Below are positions 1 through 7,107 of a stretch of DNA of 50,120 nt, in pieces. The notes beneath the pieces were generated by a model. That model did not search any database. It saw only the letters and a program-made list of their open reading frames with translations, and was not told where the DNA came from. Position 1 is the first letter of the stretch, and every line of letters starts with the position of its first letter. The DNA lies in contig JAQWRY010000013.1 of the NCBI GenBank assembly GCA_029243485.1, forward strand, positions 1 to 50,120. The letters run 5' to 3'. The position numbers were made by a program, and so were the translations under genes. The stretch comes from Candidatus Binatia bacterium. Lineage in GTDB: Bacteria; Desulfobacterota; Binatia; UBA12015.

Positions 1-30
1 TTTGGCGCGTGACTAACCAACGTCCCCCCC

Positions 31-807
31 CTAGCCTCCCTTGAAGATTGGGGGGCGTTTTTCGCGGAAGGCGGTCATGGCCTCTTTTGAGTCTTCGTAG
101 TGCGAGAGGCGGGCCGTGTAGTCTTGTTCGGTTCGGTAGGCGTCTTTGAAGGGCATTTCGTCGGTGCGGTTCAGGGACTCTTTTGCGAGGCGGATGGCGG
201 CGGGGCTCTTCGAGGCGATCTCGGTGGCGATTTGGCGCGCGGCCTGGTCGAGTTCGGCGTGGGGGACGACGCGGGAGAGGCCGCCCATCTCGTACATCTC
301 GGCAGCGGAGACGGCGCGGCCGGTGAAGTACAGCTCGCGCATCCGGTAGGGGCCGATCATTCGCTTCATGTGTGAGCCGGCGCCGAGAAGCCCTACGCCG
401 ATTTCCGGGCAGCCGAACGTTGCGCGCTCGGACGCCACGATGATGTCGCAGACCGCGGCGAAGCACAGGCCGCCGCCGAGCGCCGGGCCGTTCACCGCCG
501 CGATGACGGGGACCGGGCAGTCGAGGACGGCCCACATGGCATCGCGGGCGATCTTGCGTGCGTCGGTGGGGAGGGGGACCGGCGGCTTCTCGGTCCCGCG
601 CGTTTTCAGGTCGGCGCCGGCGCAGAACGCTCGATCCACCGCAGAACCGAAGATCACAGCCCGGGTGTCCCAGTCCTCGGCCACCGTACTGAAAGTGTCG
701 CGGATCTCCGCGAAAACCTGATCCGTGAGGGCGTTCACCGGCGGGCGGTCGAACGAGACGGTGGCGATGTGATCTCGACGCTCGATCTTCAAGAACTCGG
801 CGGCCAT
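31..807 (-). CDS. Enoyl-CoA hydratase/isomerase family protein (crotonase)
   Basis: Crotonase-fold enzyme of about 258 residues, the usual family length, expected to act on an enoyl-CoA intermediate in cytoplasmic beta-oxidation. The oxyanion-hole signatures are visible: FCAGADL near residue 63 and GPALGGG near residue 112. The later acid is kept in a CPEIGVG segment, but the position of the first hydratase Glu (after GGG) reads LCF, so only one of the two acids of classical crotonase is present and the reaction may not be simple hydration. The start at 807 is chosen because GGGAG lies about 9 nt upstream and homology begins there; the frame stays open upstream to 894 without family similarity. 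Divergent from the SDR gene at 996. The exact substrate cannot be read from the sequence. Confidence 0.9.
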   Translation of the reverse strand: MAAEFLKIERRDHIATVSFDRPPVNALTDQVFAEIRDTFSTVAEDWDTRAVIFGSAVDRAFCAGADLKTRGTEKPPVPLPTDARKIARDAMWAVLDCPVPVIAAVNGPALGGGLCFAAVCDIIVASERATFGCPEIGVGLLGAGSHMKRMIGPYRMRELYFTGRAVSAAEMYEMGGLSRVVPHAELDQAARQIATEIASKSPAAIRLAKESLNRTDEMPFKDAYRTEQDYTARLSHYEDSKEAMTAFREKRPPIFKGG

Positions 808-995
808 TCGACGACTCCCGTGTTGGCAGGCCCGTTTCCCTAGGGGCCCGTCGACTCGACAGCCGGTATACAGGAGTGCGTGCGGGCCGACCACGAATCG
901 GTCCCGAAGAACCAGCTCTCTCAGGAGACGGGCCGTCGTCCCTTGTGGCGCGGCGCGCAGCCAAATAGAGCAAGCCCAGTGGAGGGAGAAAGATC

Positions 996-1826
996 ATGTC
1001 GAATCCCCTGAGTTATGAAGGCAAGCGGGTCTTGGTGGCCGGCTGCTTCTCCGGAATGGGCGCCGCGACGGCCAAGATCGTGAAGGAACTGGGGGGTTTC
1101 GTCTCCGGTTTCGACATCAAGAAGCCCGAGATCCCGATCGACGAGTTCCGGGAAGTGAACTTGAAGGACCCGTCCGCGATCCGCAGCGCGGTGGCCGAGG
1201 TCGCGAGCGGCGGTCCGATCGACACGCTCTTCTACTGCGCCGGCCTGAGCCCGGTTCATCCGGACTTCGACGTGATGCTCGTGAACTTTCTGGGTCTCCG
1301 GGAAACGGTCGAGGCCTGCATCCCCCACATCCCGCGCGCCGGCTCGATCGCGACCATCTCGTCGGCGGCCGGGATGGGGTACTTGGGTTCGGTGGCCGAG
1401 GTCAGCCAGTTCATGGCGCTCGCTGGCCACGACGAGCCACGCGCCGCGCTCGACGGGATGAAGGATCAGCCGATGTTCAGCGCGTACGCCTTCTCCAAGA
1501 TGTGCACGATCGTCTACACGATGCAGCGCGCCGCCAAGCTCGCTCCGGAGAAGGGGATCCGTCTCAATTGCATCAGTCCGGGGCCGACGGCGACGCCAAT
1601 GATGCCCGACTTCATCGAGACGGCCGGCAAGAGCTACATGGATCGCTACCCGCGTCCGCTCGGCGGCGACTCGACGCCCGAGCAGCAAGCTTGGATCCTC
1701 GCCTTCTTGGGGAGTGATCTCGCCGGCTACATCAATGGGGAGAACATCTTCTCCGACGGCGGCACGACCGGTGGCGTGATGACCGGGGCGATCGACGCGG
1801 CAGCGCTCATGCCGGACCCGGACTAG
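996..1826 (+). CDS. Short-chain dehydrogenase/reductase (SDR)
   Basis: NAD(P)-dependent oxidoreductase of 276 residues. The Rossmann cofactor loop is GCFSGMG near residues 16-22. The catalytic Ser is expected in the TISSAAG stretch and the Tyr-Lys pair is YAFSK near 163-167. The N-terminal loop and the insert between the Ser and Tyr motifs resemble the 3-alpha-hydroxysteroid dehydrogenase/carbonyl reductase branch of SDRs, which makes a cyclic alcohol or ketone substrate plausible, though this is inference. A strong ribosome site (GGAGGGAG) sits about 9 nt before the ATG. The MocA-type oxidoreductase follows after 4 nt, so the two form an operon. Confidence 0.92.
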   Translation: MSNPLSYEGKRVLVAGCFSGMGAATAKIVKELGGFVSGFDIKKPEIPIDEFREVNLKDPSAIRSAVAEVASGGPIDTLFYCAGLSPVHPDFDVMLVNFLGLRETVEACIPHIPRAGSIATISSAAGMGYLGSVAEVSQFMALAGHDEPRAALDGMKDQPMFSAYAFSKMCTIVYTMQRAAKLAPEKGIRLNCISPGPTATPMMPDFIETAGKSYMDRYPRPLGGDSTPEQQAWILAFLGSDLAGYINGENIFSDGGTTGGVMTGAIDAAALMPDPD

Positions 1827-1830
1827 AAGG

Positions 1831-3006
1831 GTGGCCGACATCCGCATCGGCTTGGTGGGCGCGGGCTTCCTGGCCGAAACCCGGGCACGTTGTTGGGCCG
1901 CGGCCCGTGGGGTGCACATCGAAGCCGTTGCGTCCGTTCGGCCCGAGCGCGCCGCGGACTTCGCGAAGCGACACGCCGTGCCCCGTGCGTTCGCCACGGC
2001 CGAAGAACTCTTCGCGAGCCCCGACGTCGACCTCGTAGACCTCTGCGTGCCCAACCTGGTGCACCGTTCTCTCACGGAGGCCGCCGCGCGCGCGGGAAAA
2101 CACGTCCTCTGCACGAAACCGCTCACGGCCTACGTCGGCCAGGACCTCGCGGCCGATGCGAGCGACGAGGACATCGCCGGCCGCGATCGCCGAGAGATGT
2201 GGCGCGTCGCCGAGGCCGAGGCGCGGGCGATGGTCGATGCGGCGGCCGCCGCGGGCGTACGTTTGTTCTACGGAGAGAACTGGCTGTACGCGCCGGCGCT
2301 CGAACGTGCGAGTCGTTTGCTTGTCGAGGGTGACACCGTGCTCCTCGAGATGCGCGGATGGGAGTGCCACAACGGTTCGCACTCGCCGTACTCGAAGTCG
2401 TGGCGTCATGCAGGCGGCGGAGCGCTGTTGCGGCTCGGCGCACATCCGATCGGCGCGATGCTTCACCTGAAGCGCGCCGAGGGCCTACGCCGGACGGGGA
2501 AGCCCATCCGTCCCATCGCCGTGACGGCCGATGTCACCGATCTGACCGGCGCGGCGGGTGGCGCGGAGCTTCGCGTCGCCACCGGTTGGCAGGACGTCGA
2601 GAACTGGGGCTGCGCGATCCTGCACTTCGAGGACGGCTCTCGCGGCGTGGCCTACGGCAGCGACGCGGTCCTGGGTGGGATGGAGAGCAAGCTCGAACTC
2701 TACGGAGCGAACGCGCACGTGAAGGTCAACATGAGTCCGAACGACATGCTGCGTGCGTACGCGCCCGACGCCGGCGTATTCGGCGACGCCTACCTGATGG
2801 AGAAGATCGACGGCGGGTCGGGCTGGACCACACCCATGCCGAACGAGGACTGGACCTCGGGCCATCTGCCGATGTGTCAGGCGTTCGCGGATGCGGTGCG
2901 CTCGGGCGGGGATACGCCGGCCGACGGAGTGCTCGGACTCGAGACGACGCGGGTCGTCTACGCAGCCTACGTCGCGGCGAAGGATGGAGTGCGGGTCTCG
3001 CTCTAA
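1831..3006 (+). CDS. Gfo/Idh/MocA family oxidoreductase
   Basis: Predicted NAD(P)-dependent dehydrogenase of 391 residues with a GTG start. The N-terminal Rossmann fold carries GLVGAGFLA near residues 7-15. The family's EKP motif appears as TKPLT near residues 96-100, with Thr in place of the usual Glu. The C-terminal half has the beta-sheet substrate domain (repeated LEL/LEM strands and a GG-AL-RLGAH segment). Members oxidise sugars, inositols or related polyols, or act on other ring alcohols; the substrate here cannot be assigned. It starts 4 nt after the SDR stop, so it is translated from the same message. Start taken at 1831 because the Rossmann strand begins a few residues later. Confidence 0.9.
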   Translation: MADIRIGLVGAGFLAETRARCWAAARGVHIEAVASVRPERAADFAKRHAVPRAFATAEELFASPDVDLVDLCVPNLVHRSLTEAAARAGKHVLCTKPLTAYVGQDLAADASDEDIAGRDRREMWRVAEAEARAMVDAAAAAGVRLFYGENWLYAPALERASRLLVEGDTVLLEMRGWECHNGSHSPYSKSWRHAGGGALLRLGAHPIGAMLHLKRAEGLRRTGKPIRPIAVTADVTDLTGAAGGAELRVATGWQDVENWGCAILHFEDGSRGVAYGSDAVLGGMESKLELYGANAHVKVNMSPNDMLRAYAPDAGVFGDAYLMEKIDGGSGWTTPMPNEDWTSGHLPMCQAFADAVRSGGDTPADGVLGLETTRVVYAAYVAAKDGVRVSL

Positions 3007-3020
3007 CGCCCGATCCGAGG

Positions 3021-3040
3021 GGAGGCATTGACTTGCCTCC
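3021..3040. terminator. Short perfect hairpin after the MocA gene
   Basis: GGAGGCA (3021-3027) and TGCCTCC (3034-3040) form a 7-bp stem around a 6-nt loop, 15 nt after the oxidoreductase stop. No T-tract follows, so termination is uncertain. The loop sequence also provides the candidate -35 element described next. Confidence 0.3.
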
Positions 3041-3062
3041 AGGAAGGCTTGTACATACAAGC
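3028..3062 (+). promoter_or_regulatory. Candidate promoter with an operator-like palindrome
   Basis: TTGACT (3028-3033) matches a -35 box closely. TACATA (3052-3057), 18 nt later, is a plausible -10. The -10 lies inside an inverted repeat, GCTTGT (3047-3052) and ACAAGC (3057-3062), separated by ACAT. This layout, a palindrome covering the -10, is typical of TetR/MarR-type repression. The only gene downstream is the candidate selenoprotein starting at 3102, 39 nt away. The regulator is unknown. Confidence 0.45.
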
Positions 3063-3101
3063 TTCATGAGTACCCTGCGGTAGGAAGACTCGGGGGTCCC
3101 G

Positions 3102-4178
3102 GTGCGTGAGGAGCTTCAGCAGTCCCACGCCGCCATTCTGGAGCACGTAGCGTCGCCCGGAACCTGGTGGACGGCGGCGGAACGCGTGGCGCTCGTCGAA
3201 GAGAGTCGCAACGGTCACGACTGCGCTCTGTGTCGCAAACGCAAAGCGGCGCTGTCGCCGAACGTGGTGCGGGGCGAGCACGATAACCTCGGTCAGTTCT
3301 CCCAGAACGTCGTCGACGTGGTCCATCGGATCCGCACGGATCCCGGCCGCCTTTCGAAGGGTTGGTACGACTCGGTGATCGCCGGTGGGGTCTCAGAAGA
3401 GTAGTACGTGGAACTCGTCGGCGTCGTCACGATCATTGCGGGCGTCGACTACTTCGCCCGTGCCCTCGGCGTACCGCGCGCGGAGCTGCCGGCGCCGAAG
3501 CCGGGAGAGCCGAGTCGCCATCGCCCGGCGGGAGCCAGGCACGGGATCGCGTAGGTTCCGCTCGTCGCTGCCGAAGATGCCGTCGGTCCGGAAGAAGGAA
3601 CGTACGGCGGCCAGAATATGGTGCCCAACATCATGAGGGCGCTCAGCCTCGTGCGGGATCAGGTTCGTGCGCTCATCCGCAGTTCGAACGCGCACTACTT
3701 CGAGATGGACACGATGATGGACCCGCTCGCGAAGCGGCATCTCGATCAAATGGGAGTGGAACTCGTGGCGTCGAGGGTCTCGGCGCTCAACGAATGCTTC
3801 TATTGAACGACCGCGCACTCCGCGCTGCTCCGTGTGAGCAGCCTAGCAACCGGTAGCGAGATCGAGCTCGGTGGGGTGAACGAAGGTGAAGGGGAGGGCG
3901 ACGCCGGCATTTCGCACGGCGCTCGCCTTCTGGCATTCACGGATGCCGTAATGCGGGGAAAAGACGCGGAGCTGGAGCGCGAACGCAAGGCGCTCAACGA
4001 CGAAGAGTACGTGGATGCCGTCGCGACGGTCGGCGCGTTCAACGTCGTCGACCGCATCGCGGATTCCACCGGAATCCCGCTCGATGCGACGCTCGAAGCT
4101 GTGAGTAAAGACGTCCGGGACGAGTTGGGTCTGGCCCGCTTCGGCTCGTCCGCCAATACGCCGGGCGCGCGCGTCTGA
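3102..4178 (+). CDS. Tandem CMD/AhpD-like peroxidase-type protein, candidate selenoprotein, frame interrupted by TAG, TAG and TGA
   Basis: A single frame of 358 codons encodes two carboxymuconolactone-decarboxylase/AhpD-like helical domains. Family members use a Cys-x-x-Cys pair and a downstream His for peroxide or disulfide chemistry. Domain 1 shows DCALC (Cys41, Cys44). Domain 2 shows ECFY, then TGA at codon 235, then TTAHS, so the TGA replaces the second Cys of CxxC with the partner His four codons later. A hairpin of bacterial SECIS type follows at 3824-3842. Two further in-frame stops, TAG at codon 101 (after VSEE) and TAG at codon 151 (before VPLVAA), remain unexplained; related proteins as I recall them have a variable residue and Trp there. 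No frameshift occurs anywhere. If the TAGs terminate, domain 2 could still be made from the ATG at 3618, giving a 186-residue selenoprotein with Sec at position 63. Alternatively the whole gene is a young pseudogene. GTG start at 3102 behind a candidate promoter. Confidence 0.6.
3402..3404 (+). other. In-frame TAG, codon 101 of the CMD gene
   Basis: The codon lies between GVSEE and YVELVGVV, within the continuous helix of domain 1. Family similarity continues on both sides in the same frame. A one-base change from GAG would produce it. TAG is an ordinary stop for many neighbouring genes (for example those ending at 1826, 5884, 8028 and 19216), so general reassignment of TAG is unlikely. Confidence 0.8.
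3552..3554 (+). other. In-frame TAG, codon 151 of the CMD gene
   Basis: This stop lies between HGIA and VPLVAAED in the linker joining the two domains, again without any shift of frame. From memory of the family the position is usually Trp, so a TGG to TAG transition would explain it. Confidence 0.75.
3804..3806 (+). other. In-frame TGA at the catalytic CxxC position: candidate selenocysteine codon
   Basis: TGA follows CFY and precedes TTAHS, which makes a CxxU motif. Cys-containing relatives have CFYC followed by a conserved His. CMD-domain and AhpD-like selenoproteins with Sec at this position are a known class in bacterial metagenomes. The hairpin 17 nt downstream supports recoding. Confidence 0.65.
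3824..3842 (+). promoter_or_regulatory. Candidate bacterial SECIS element
   Basis: GCTGCTC (3824-3830) pairs perfectly with GAGCAGC (3836-3842) around the 5-nt loop CGTGT (3831-3835). The loop starts 25 nt after the TGA and has G at its second position. Bacterial SECIS elements lie within the coding region just after the UGA, with the apical loop roughly 16-37 nt downstream and a G among its first two bases, so both criteria are met. Confidence 0.6.
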
Positions 4179-4537
4179 CGCGCTCCGGGCTACTCGAAGG
4201 TGCGGAAGAGGCGGTAGGTTTGCCACGCGACCGCTGAGCCGGCGGTGAGATCGACGAGCACCATTACAGGGGCGAGTCGCTGCCAGAGCCGTGGCTCCCG
4301 CTCCACGCAAGGGGGCTGCAGATCGGCCCCTTCGGGGTCGCGCTCGAAGGCCTGTCGACGTCGTTCCCGCTCCAGGTACCTTTTTCGGCGCCGCCCTCGT
4401 TCGCGTTTATCGCATAAGCGCGCTGCGATTTGGACGATTGTTCAGCTTTCGAGGACTTGCGGTGCGTGCCGCGACGAGCGACCGTGGGGAATCCAACACC
4501 TACCCCGCGCCACAAGAGCACTCTCAGGAGGAACGTC
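4179..4537. other. Intergenic region, 359 bp, no convincing gene
   Basis: Between the CMD gene and the amidohydrolase. A weak antisense frame (stop at 4190-4192) encodes an Arg-rich stretch ending in QTYRLFRTFE but has no good start or recognisable fold. A TTTTT run at 4381-4385 follows GC-rich sequence without a clear stem. The last 12 nt hold the AGGAGG ribosome site of the next gene. Confidence 0.5.
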
Positions 4538-5884
4538 ATGGGCATGAAGATGGAAGACATGATTTTGGTCAGCGTCGATGACCACGTGTGCGAGCCTCCC
4601 GACATGTTCGATAATTCCGTTCCGGCGAAGTGGAAGGACAAGGCGCCGAAGCTGCAGCACAAGTCGGACGGCTCGGACGTCTGGGTCTTCGACGGAAACC
4701 AGATACCCAACGTCGGCTTGAACGCCGTCGCCGGTCGTCCTCCCGAAGAGTACGGGATGGAACCGACCGCGCTCAGCCAGCTGCGCGACGGCTGTTGGAA
4801 CAGTGCCGCCCGCATCGATGACATGAACGTAAACGGTGTCCTCGGGTCGCTGTGCTTCCCCTCTGTACCGGGCTTCACCGGCGAGCTGTTCGCCAGGCAG
4901 GCCAAGGAAAACAACGATCCCGAGCTCGCTCTCGTGATGGCGCGAGCCTACAACGACTGGCACATCGACGAGTGGTGCGGGGCGCATCCCGGCCGGTTCA
5001 TCCCCCTCGCGATCCCGATGATGTGGGATCCGAAGCTGATGGCCGAGGAGGTTCGGCGCGTCGCGAAGAAGGGCTGTCACGCGATCACGTTCCCTGATGT
5101 TCCGAGCGGGCTCGGGTACCCCAGTGTTCACAGCGACCACTGGGATCCCTTCTGGCAGGCCTGTCAGGACGAAGGCACGGTCGTGTGCATCCACATCGGA
5201 TCCGGCACCGGGATGAGCCTCCAGGATACGACCGCGCCAATCGAGGTGATGATCTCGAGCACGCCGATCACGCTCTACAACTGCGCGGTCGAGTTGGTCT
5301 TCAGCGATGCCTTCCGCAAGTTCCCGGATCTCAAGGTTGCACTCTCCGAAGGTGGAACGGGCTGGATCGCGTACTGTCTCGAGCGAATGGACTACGTGCA
5401 CGAGCACCATAATCCCTGGACGTTGCATCGCTTCCCCGACGGGAAGAAGCCGAGCGACGTGTTCCGCGATCACATCATCACCTGCTTCATCGATGACGCC
5501 GTGGGCATTGCGACGCGCGACCGGATCGGGATCGACACCATCACCTGGGAGTGCGACTACCCGCACTCCGATACGACCTGGCCTCATTCGCCAGAGAAGC
5601 TGTGGGCCTCTCTTGGCGGCGTTTCCGACGAAGACATCGACAAGATGACGCATCTGAATTCGATGCGGCATTTCCAGTACGATCCGTTCCGGCACATCCC
5701 GCGTGAGCAGTGCACGGTGGCTGCGCTTCGCTCGCAGGCGACGCACGTGGACCTCACGCCCAAGGGCGGGAAGGGCGGCAAGGCGCCGTCGGACTACGAG
5801 CGCGGGTACGCCACCGTCGGTGACATCATCAGTCAGATGGCGACCGCCTTCGCGACGCCCTTCGACGAGAGCCCGCCAAAGTAG
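4538..5884 (+). CDS. Amidohydrolase family protein (amidohydrolase-2 type)
   Basis: Predicted metal-dependent TIM-barrel hydrolase or decarboxylase of 448 residues. The N terminus has the family's first metal site written as SVDDHVCEPP, near residues 10-19. Later landmarks are a CIHIGSG strand near 215 (metal His) and the ECDYPHSDTTWPHS segment near 345, where the Asp and His ligands are expected. Proteins of this type are common next to acyl-CoA genes in steroid- and terpenoid-degrading bacteria, often with unknown substrate. AGGAGG at 4526-4531 fixes the ATG at 4538; the frame is open upstream but lacks similarity. Its TAG stop overlaps the GTG start of the next crotonase by one base, so the two are translationally coupled. 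Confidence 0.9.
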   Translation: MGMKMEDMILVSVDDHVCEPPDMFDNSVPAKWKDKAPKLQHKSDGSDVWVFDGNQIPNVGLNAVAGRPPEEYGMEPTALSQLRDGCWNSAARIDDMNVNGVLGSLCFPSVPGFTGELFARQAKENNDPELALVMARAYNDWHIDEWCGAHPGRFIPLAIPMMWDPKLMAEEVRRVAKKGCHAITFPDVPSGLGYPSVHSDHWDPFWQACQDEGTVVCIHIGSGTGMSLQDTTAPIEVMISSTPITLYNCAVELVFSDAFRKFPDLKVALSEGGTGWIAYCLERMDYVHEHHNPWTLHRFPDGKKPSDVFRDHIITCFIDDAVGIATRDRIGIDTITWECDYPHSDTTWPHSPEKLWASLGGVSDEDIDKMTHLNSMRHFQYDPFRHIPREQCTVAALRSQATHVDLTPKGGKGGKAPSDYERGYATVGDIISQMATAFATPFDESPPK

Positions 5885-6699
5885 TGGGGGCGGAACGGCG
5901 GTCTGAAGTGGCGGCGGGATCGACCGTCCACGTCGAGACGCGGGCCGGCGTCGCGCGGATCACCCTTAACCGGCCGGAGCGCAAGAACGCCTTCACGGAC
6001 GCGATGTGGCACGACTTCCTCGCTGCGCTCGGCGGGGTGCTTGCCGATCCCGGCGCGCGCGTCGTCGTCCTGACTGGCGCCGATAGCAACTTCACCGCTG
6101 GGGCCGACATGGCGCTCATCGAAGGAAAGGGCGAGGGCGACTCGAGCGGGCCGCATCCATTCAGCGGCGTGATGGATCACCTCACCACCACCTTCGACAA
6201 GCCGATGATCGCTGCGGTCGACGGCGTCGCGATCGGTTTCGGCCTCACGATCCTGCTGCACTGCGACTTCGTCTACGTGAGCAGTCGTGCGCGCCTTCGC
6301 GCGCCGTTCGTGAAGCTGGGCGTCGTGCCGGAGGCGGCGTCGAGCTTTCTCTTTCAGGAGATCCTCGGCGTGCGGAACACGGCGGAGCTGCTCTACGCGA
6401 CCGACTTCATCGACGGGCCGCGCGCGGTTGCTCTCGGACTCGCCAACGCCTGCGTTGAGCCGGACGCGTTGATGGCGACGGCGCAGGCGACGGCCGATCG
6501 CATAGCCGGGGATCCGCCGGGGGCCGTTCGCGCGACGAAGCGTCTCTTGCTGGAAGCCCGTCGCGATCAGGTCCTGGCCGCGGTGGAGCGGGAGAACGCG
6601 GCCTTTGCTCTCCGGATGGGGACGCCCGAGAACGTGGAGGCACTCACTGCGTTCTGGGAGAAGCGTCCTCCGGACTTCTCGAAGCTTCCCGAGGAGTGA
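5884..6699 (+). CDS. Enoyl-CoA isomerase/hydratase family protein
   Basis: Crotonase-fold protein of 271 residues with GTG start overlapping the preceding stop (TAGTG). It has the oxyanion motif NFTAGADM near residue 78 and DGVAIGFG near 120. The active-site region reads KLGVVPEAASS, the pattern of delta3,delta2-enoyl-CoA isomerases in which the Glu after VP acts as base, rather than the two-Glu hydratase pattern. It probably shifts a double bond during breakdown of an unsaturated or ring-derived acyl-CoA. Co-transcribed with the amidohydrolase, suggesting a joint pathway. The C terminus (FWEKRPPDFS) is the typical family end, so it is complete. Confidence 0.9.
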   Translation: MGAERRSEVAAGSTVHVETRAGVARITLNRPERKNAFTDAMWHDFLAALGGVLADPGARVVVLTGADSNFTAGADMALIEGKGEGDSSGPHPFSGVMDHLTTTFDKPMIAAVDGVAIGFGLTILLHCDFVYVSSRARLRAPFVKLGVVPEAASSFLFQEILGVRNTAELLYATDFIDGPRAVALGLANACVEPDALMATAQATADRIAGDPPGAVRATKRLLLEARRDQVLAAVERENAAFALRMGTPENVEALTAFWEKRPPDFSKLPEE

Positions 6700-6702
6700 A
6701 GC

Positions 6703-7046
6703 GCTCGACGGGCTGCTCGATCACGAGCTTGGCCGCGAGCTGGTGGGGGGCTTCGTTCCAGTGGTAGTCGCCGTCGATGAATCGCATCTCGAACGTGGCC
6801 TGATCGATCCTGGGGTCCTGCGCGATGAAGCCTGGGAACAGGTTTAGGAAGGTGGCCGCGCGCGCGGGCCCACTCTTGCCAGAAGACGACCTGCCGCGAC
6901 TCCACGTCGCCGTGGAGAATTTGCGTGGGCCACGGGTACACGACGACCGTCAGACCGCGGAAATCCTCGCAGAACTTCCGCGTCTCCTCCGAGTCGCGGC
7001 AGCGGTAGGCAGCGCGGTGCAGGCGCTTGATCACCTCGTCGAATCT
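6703..7046 (-). pseudogene. SGNH-hydrolase C-terminal remnant, frameshifted
   Basis: Reading the minus strand, one frame gives LTVVVYPWPTQI and VFWQEWARA. After a shift near 6860 another frame gives FLNLFPGFIAQDP and then RFIDGDYHWNEAPHQLA, which carries the D-x-H-W-N type catalytic block of SGNH/GDSL hydrolases. The shift lies inside an alternating GC run, as expected from slipped replication with loss of 2 nt. The upstream end (RLHRAAYRCRDSEETRKF) instead resembles the N terminus of VOC/glyoxalase proteins, so the remnant may be a chimera. The N-terminal part with the catalytic Ser is missing and no proper start or stop remains. Confidence 0.6.
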
Positions 7047-7107
7047 CCGTTCCTCCCTGATTCTAGTATGCCGTGCTTCGTTGGGCTGGCTTGATAGGTA
7101 CTTGGGG

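Noticed and set aside
921-2126. Antisense frame opposite the SDR and MocA genes
   Set aside because: The sense genes have complete catalytic motifs and ribosome sites; the antisense product is a low-complexity Arg/Ala sequence.
3102-4178. Genome-wide reassignment of TAG or TGA as the cause of the interruptions
   Set aside because: TAG ends many intact genes in the window (1826, 5884, 8028, 19216, 32666) and TGA ends many others, so any recoding must be local.
4190-4264. Tiny antisense ORF ending QTYRLFRTFE
   Set aside because: 24 codons, no ribosome site and no family; the upstream Arg-rich continuation lacks a start.
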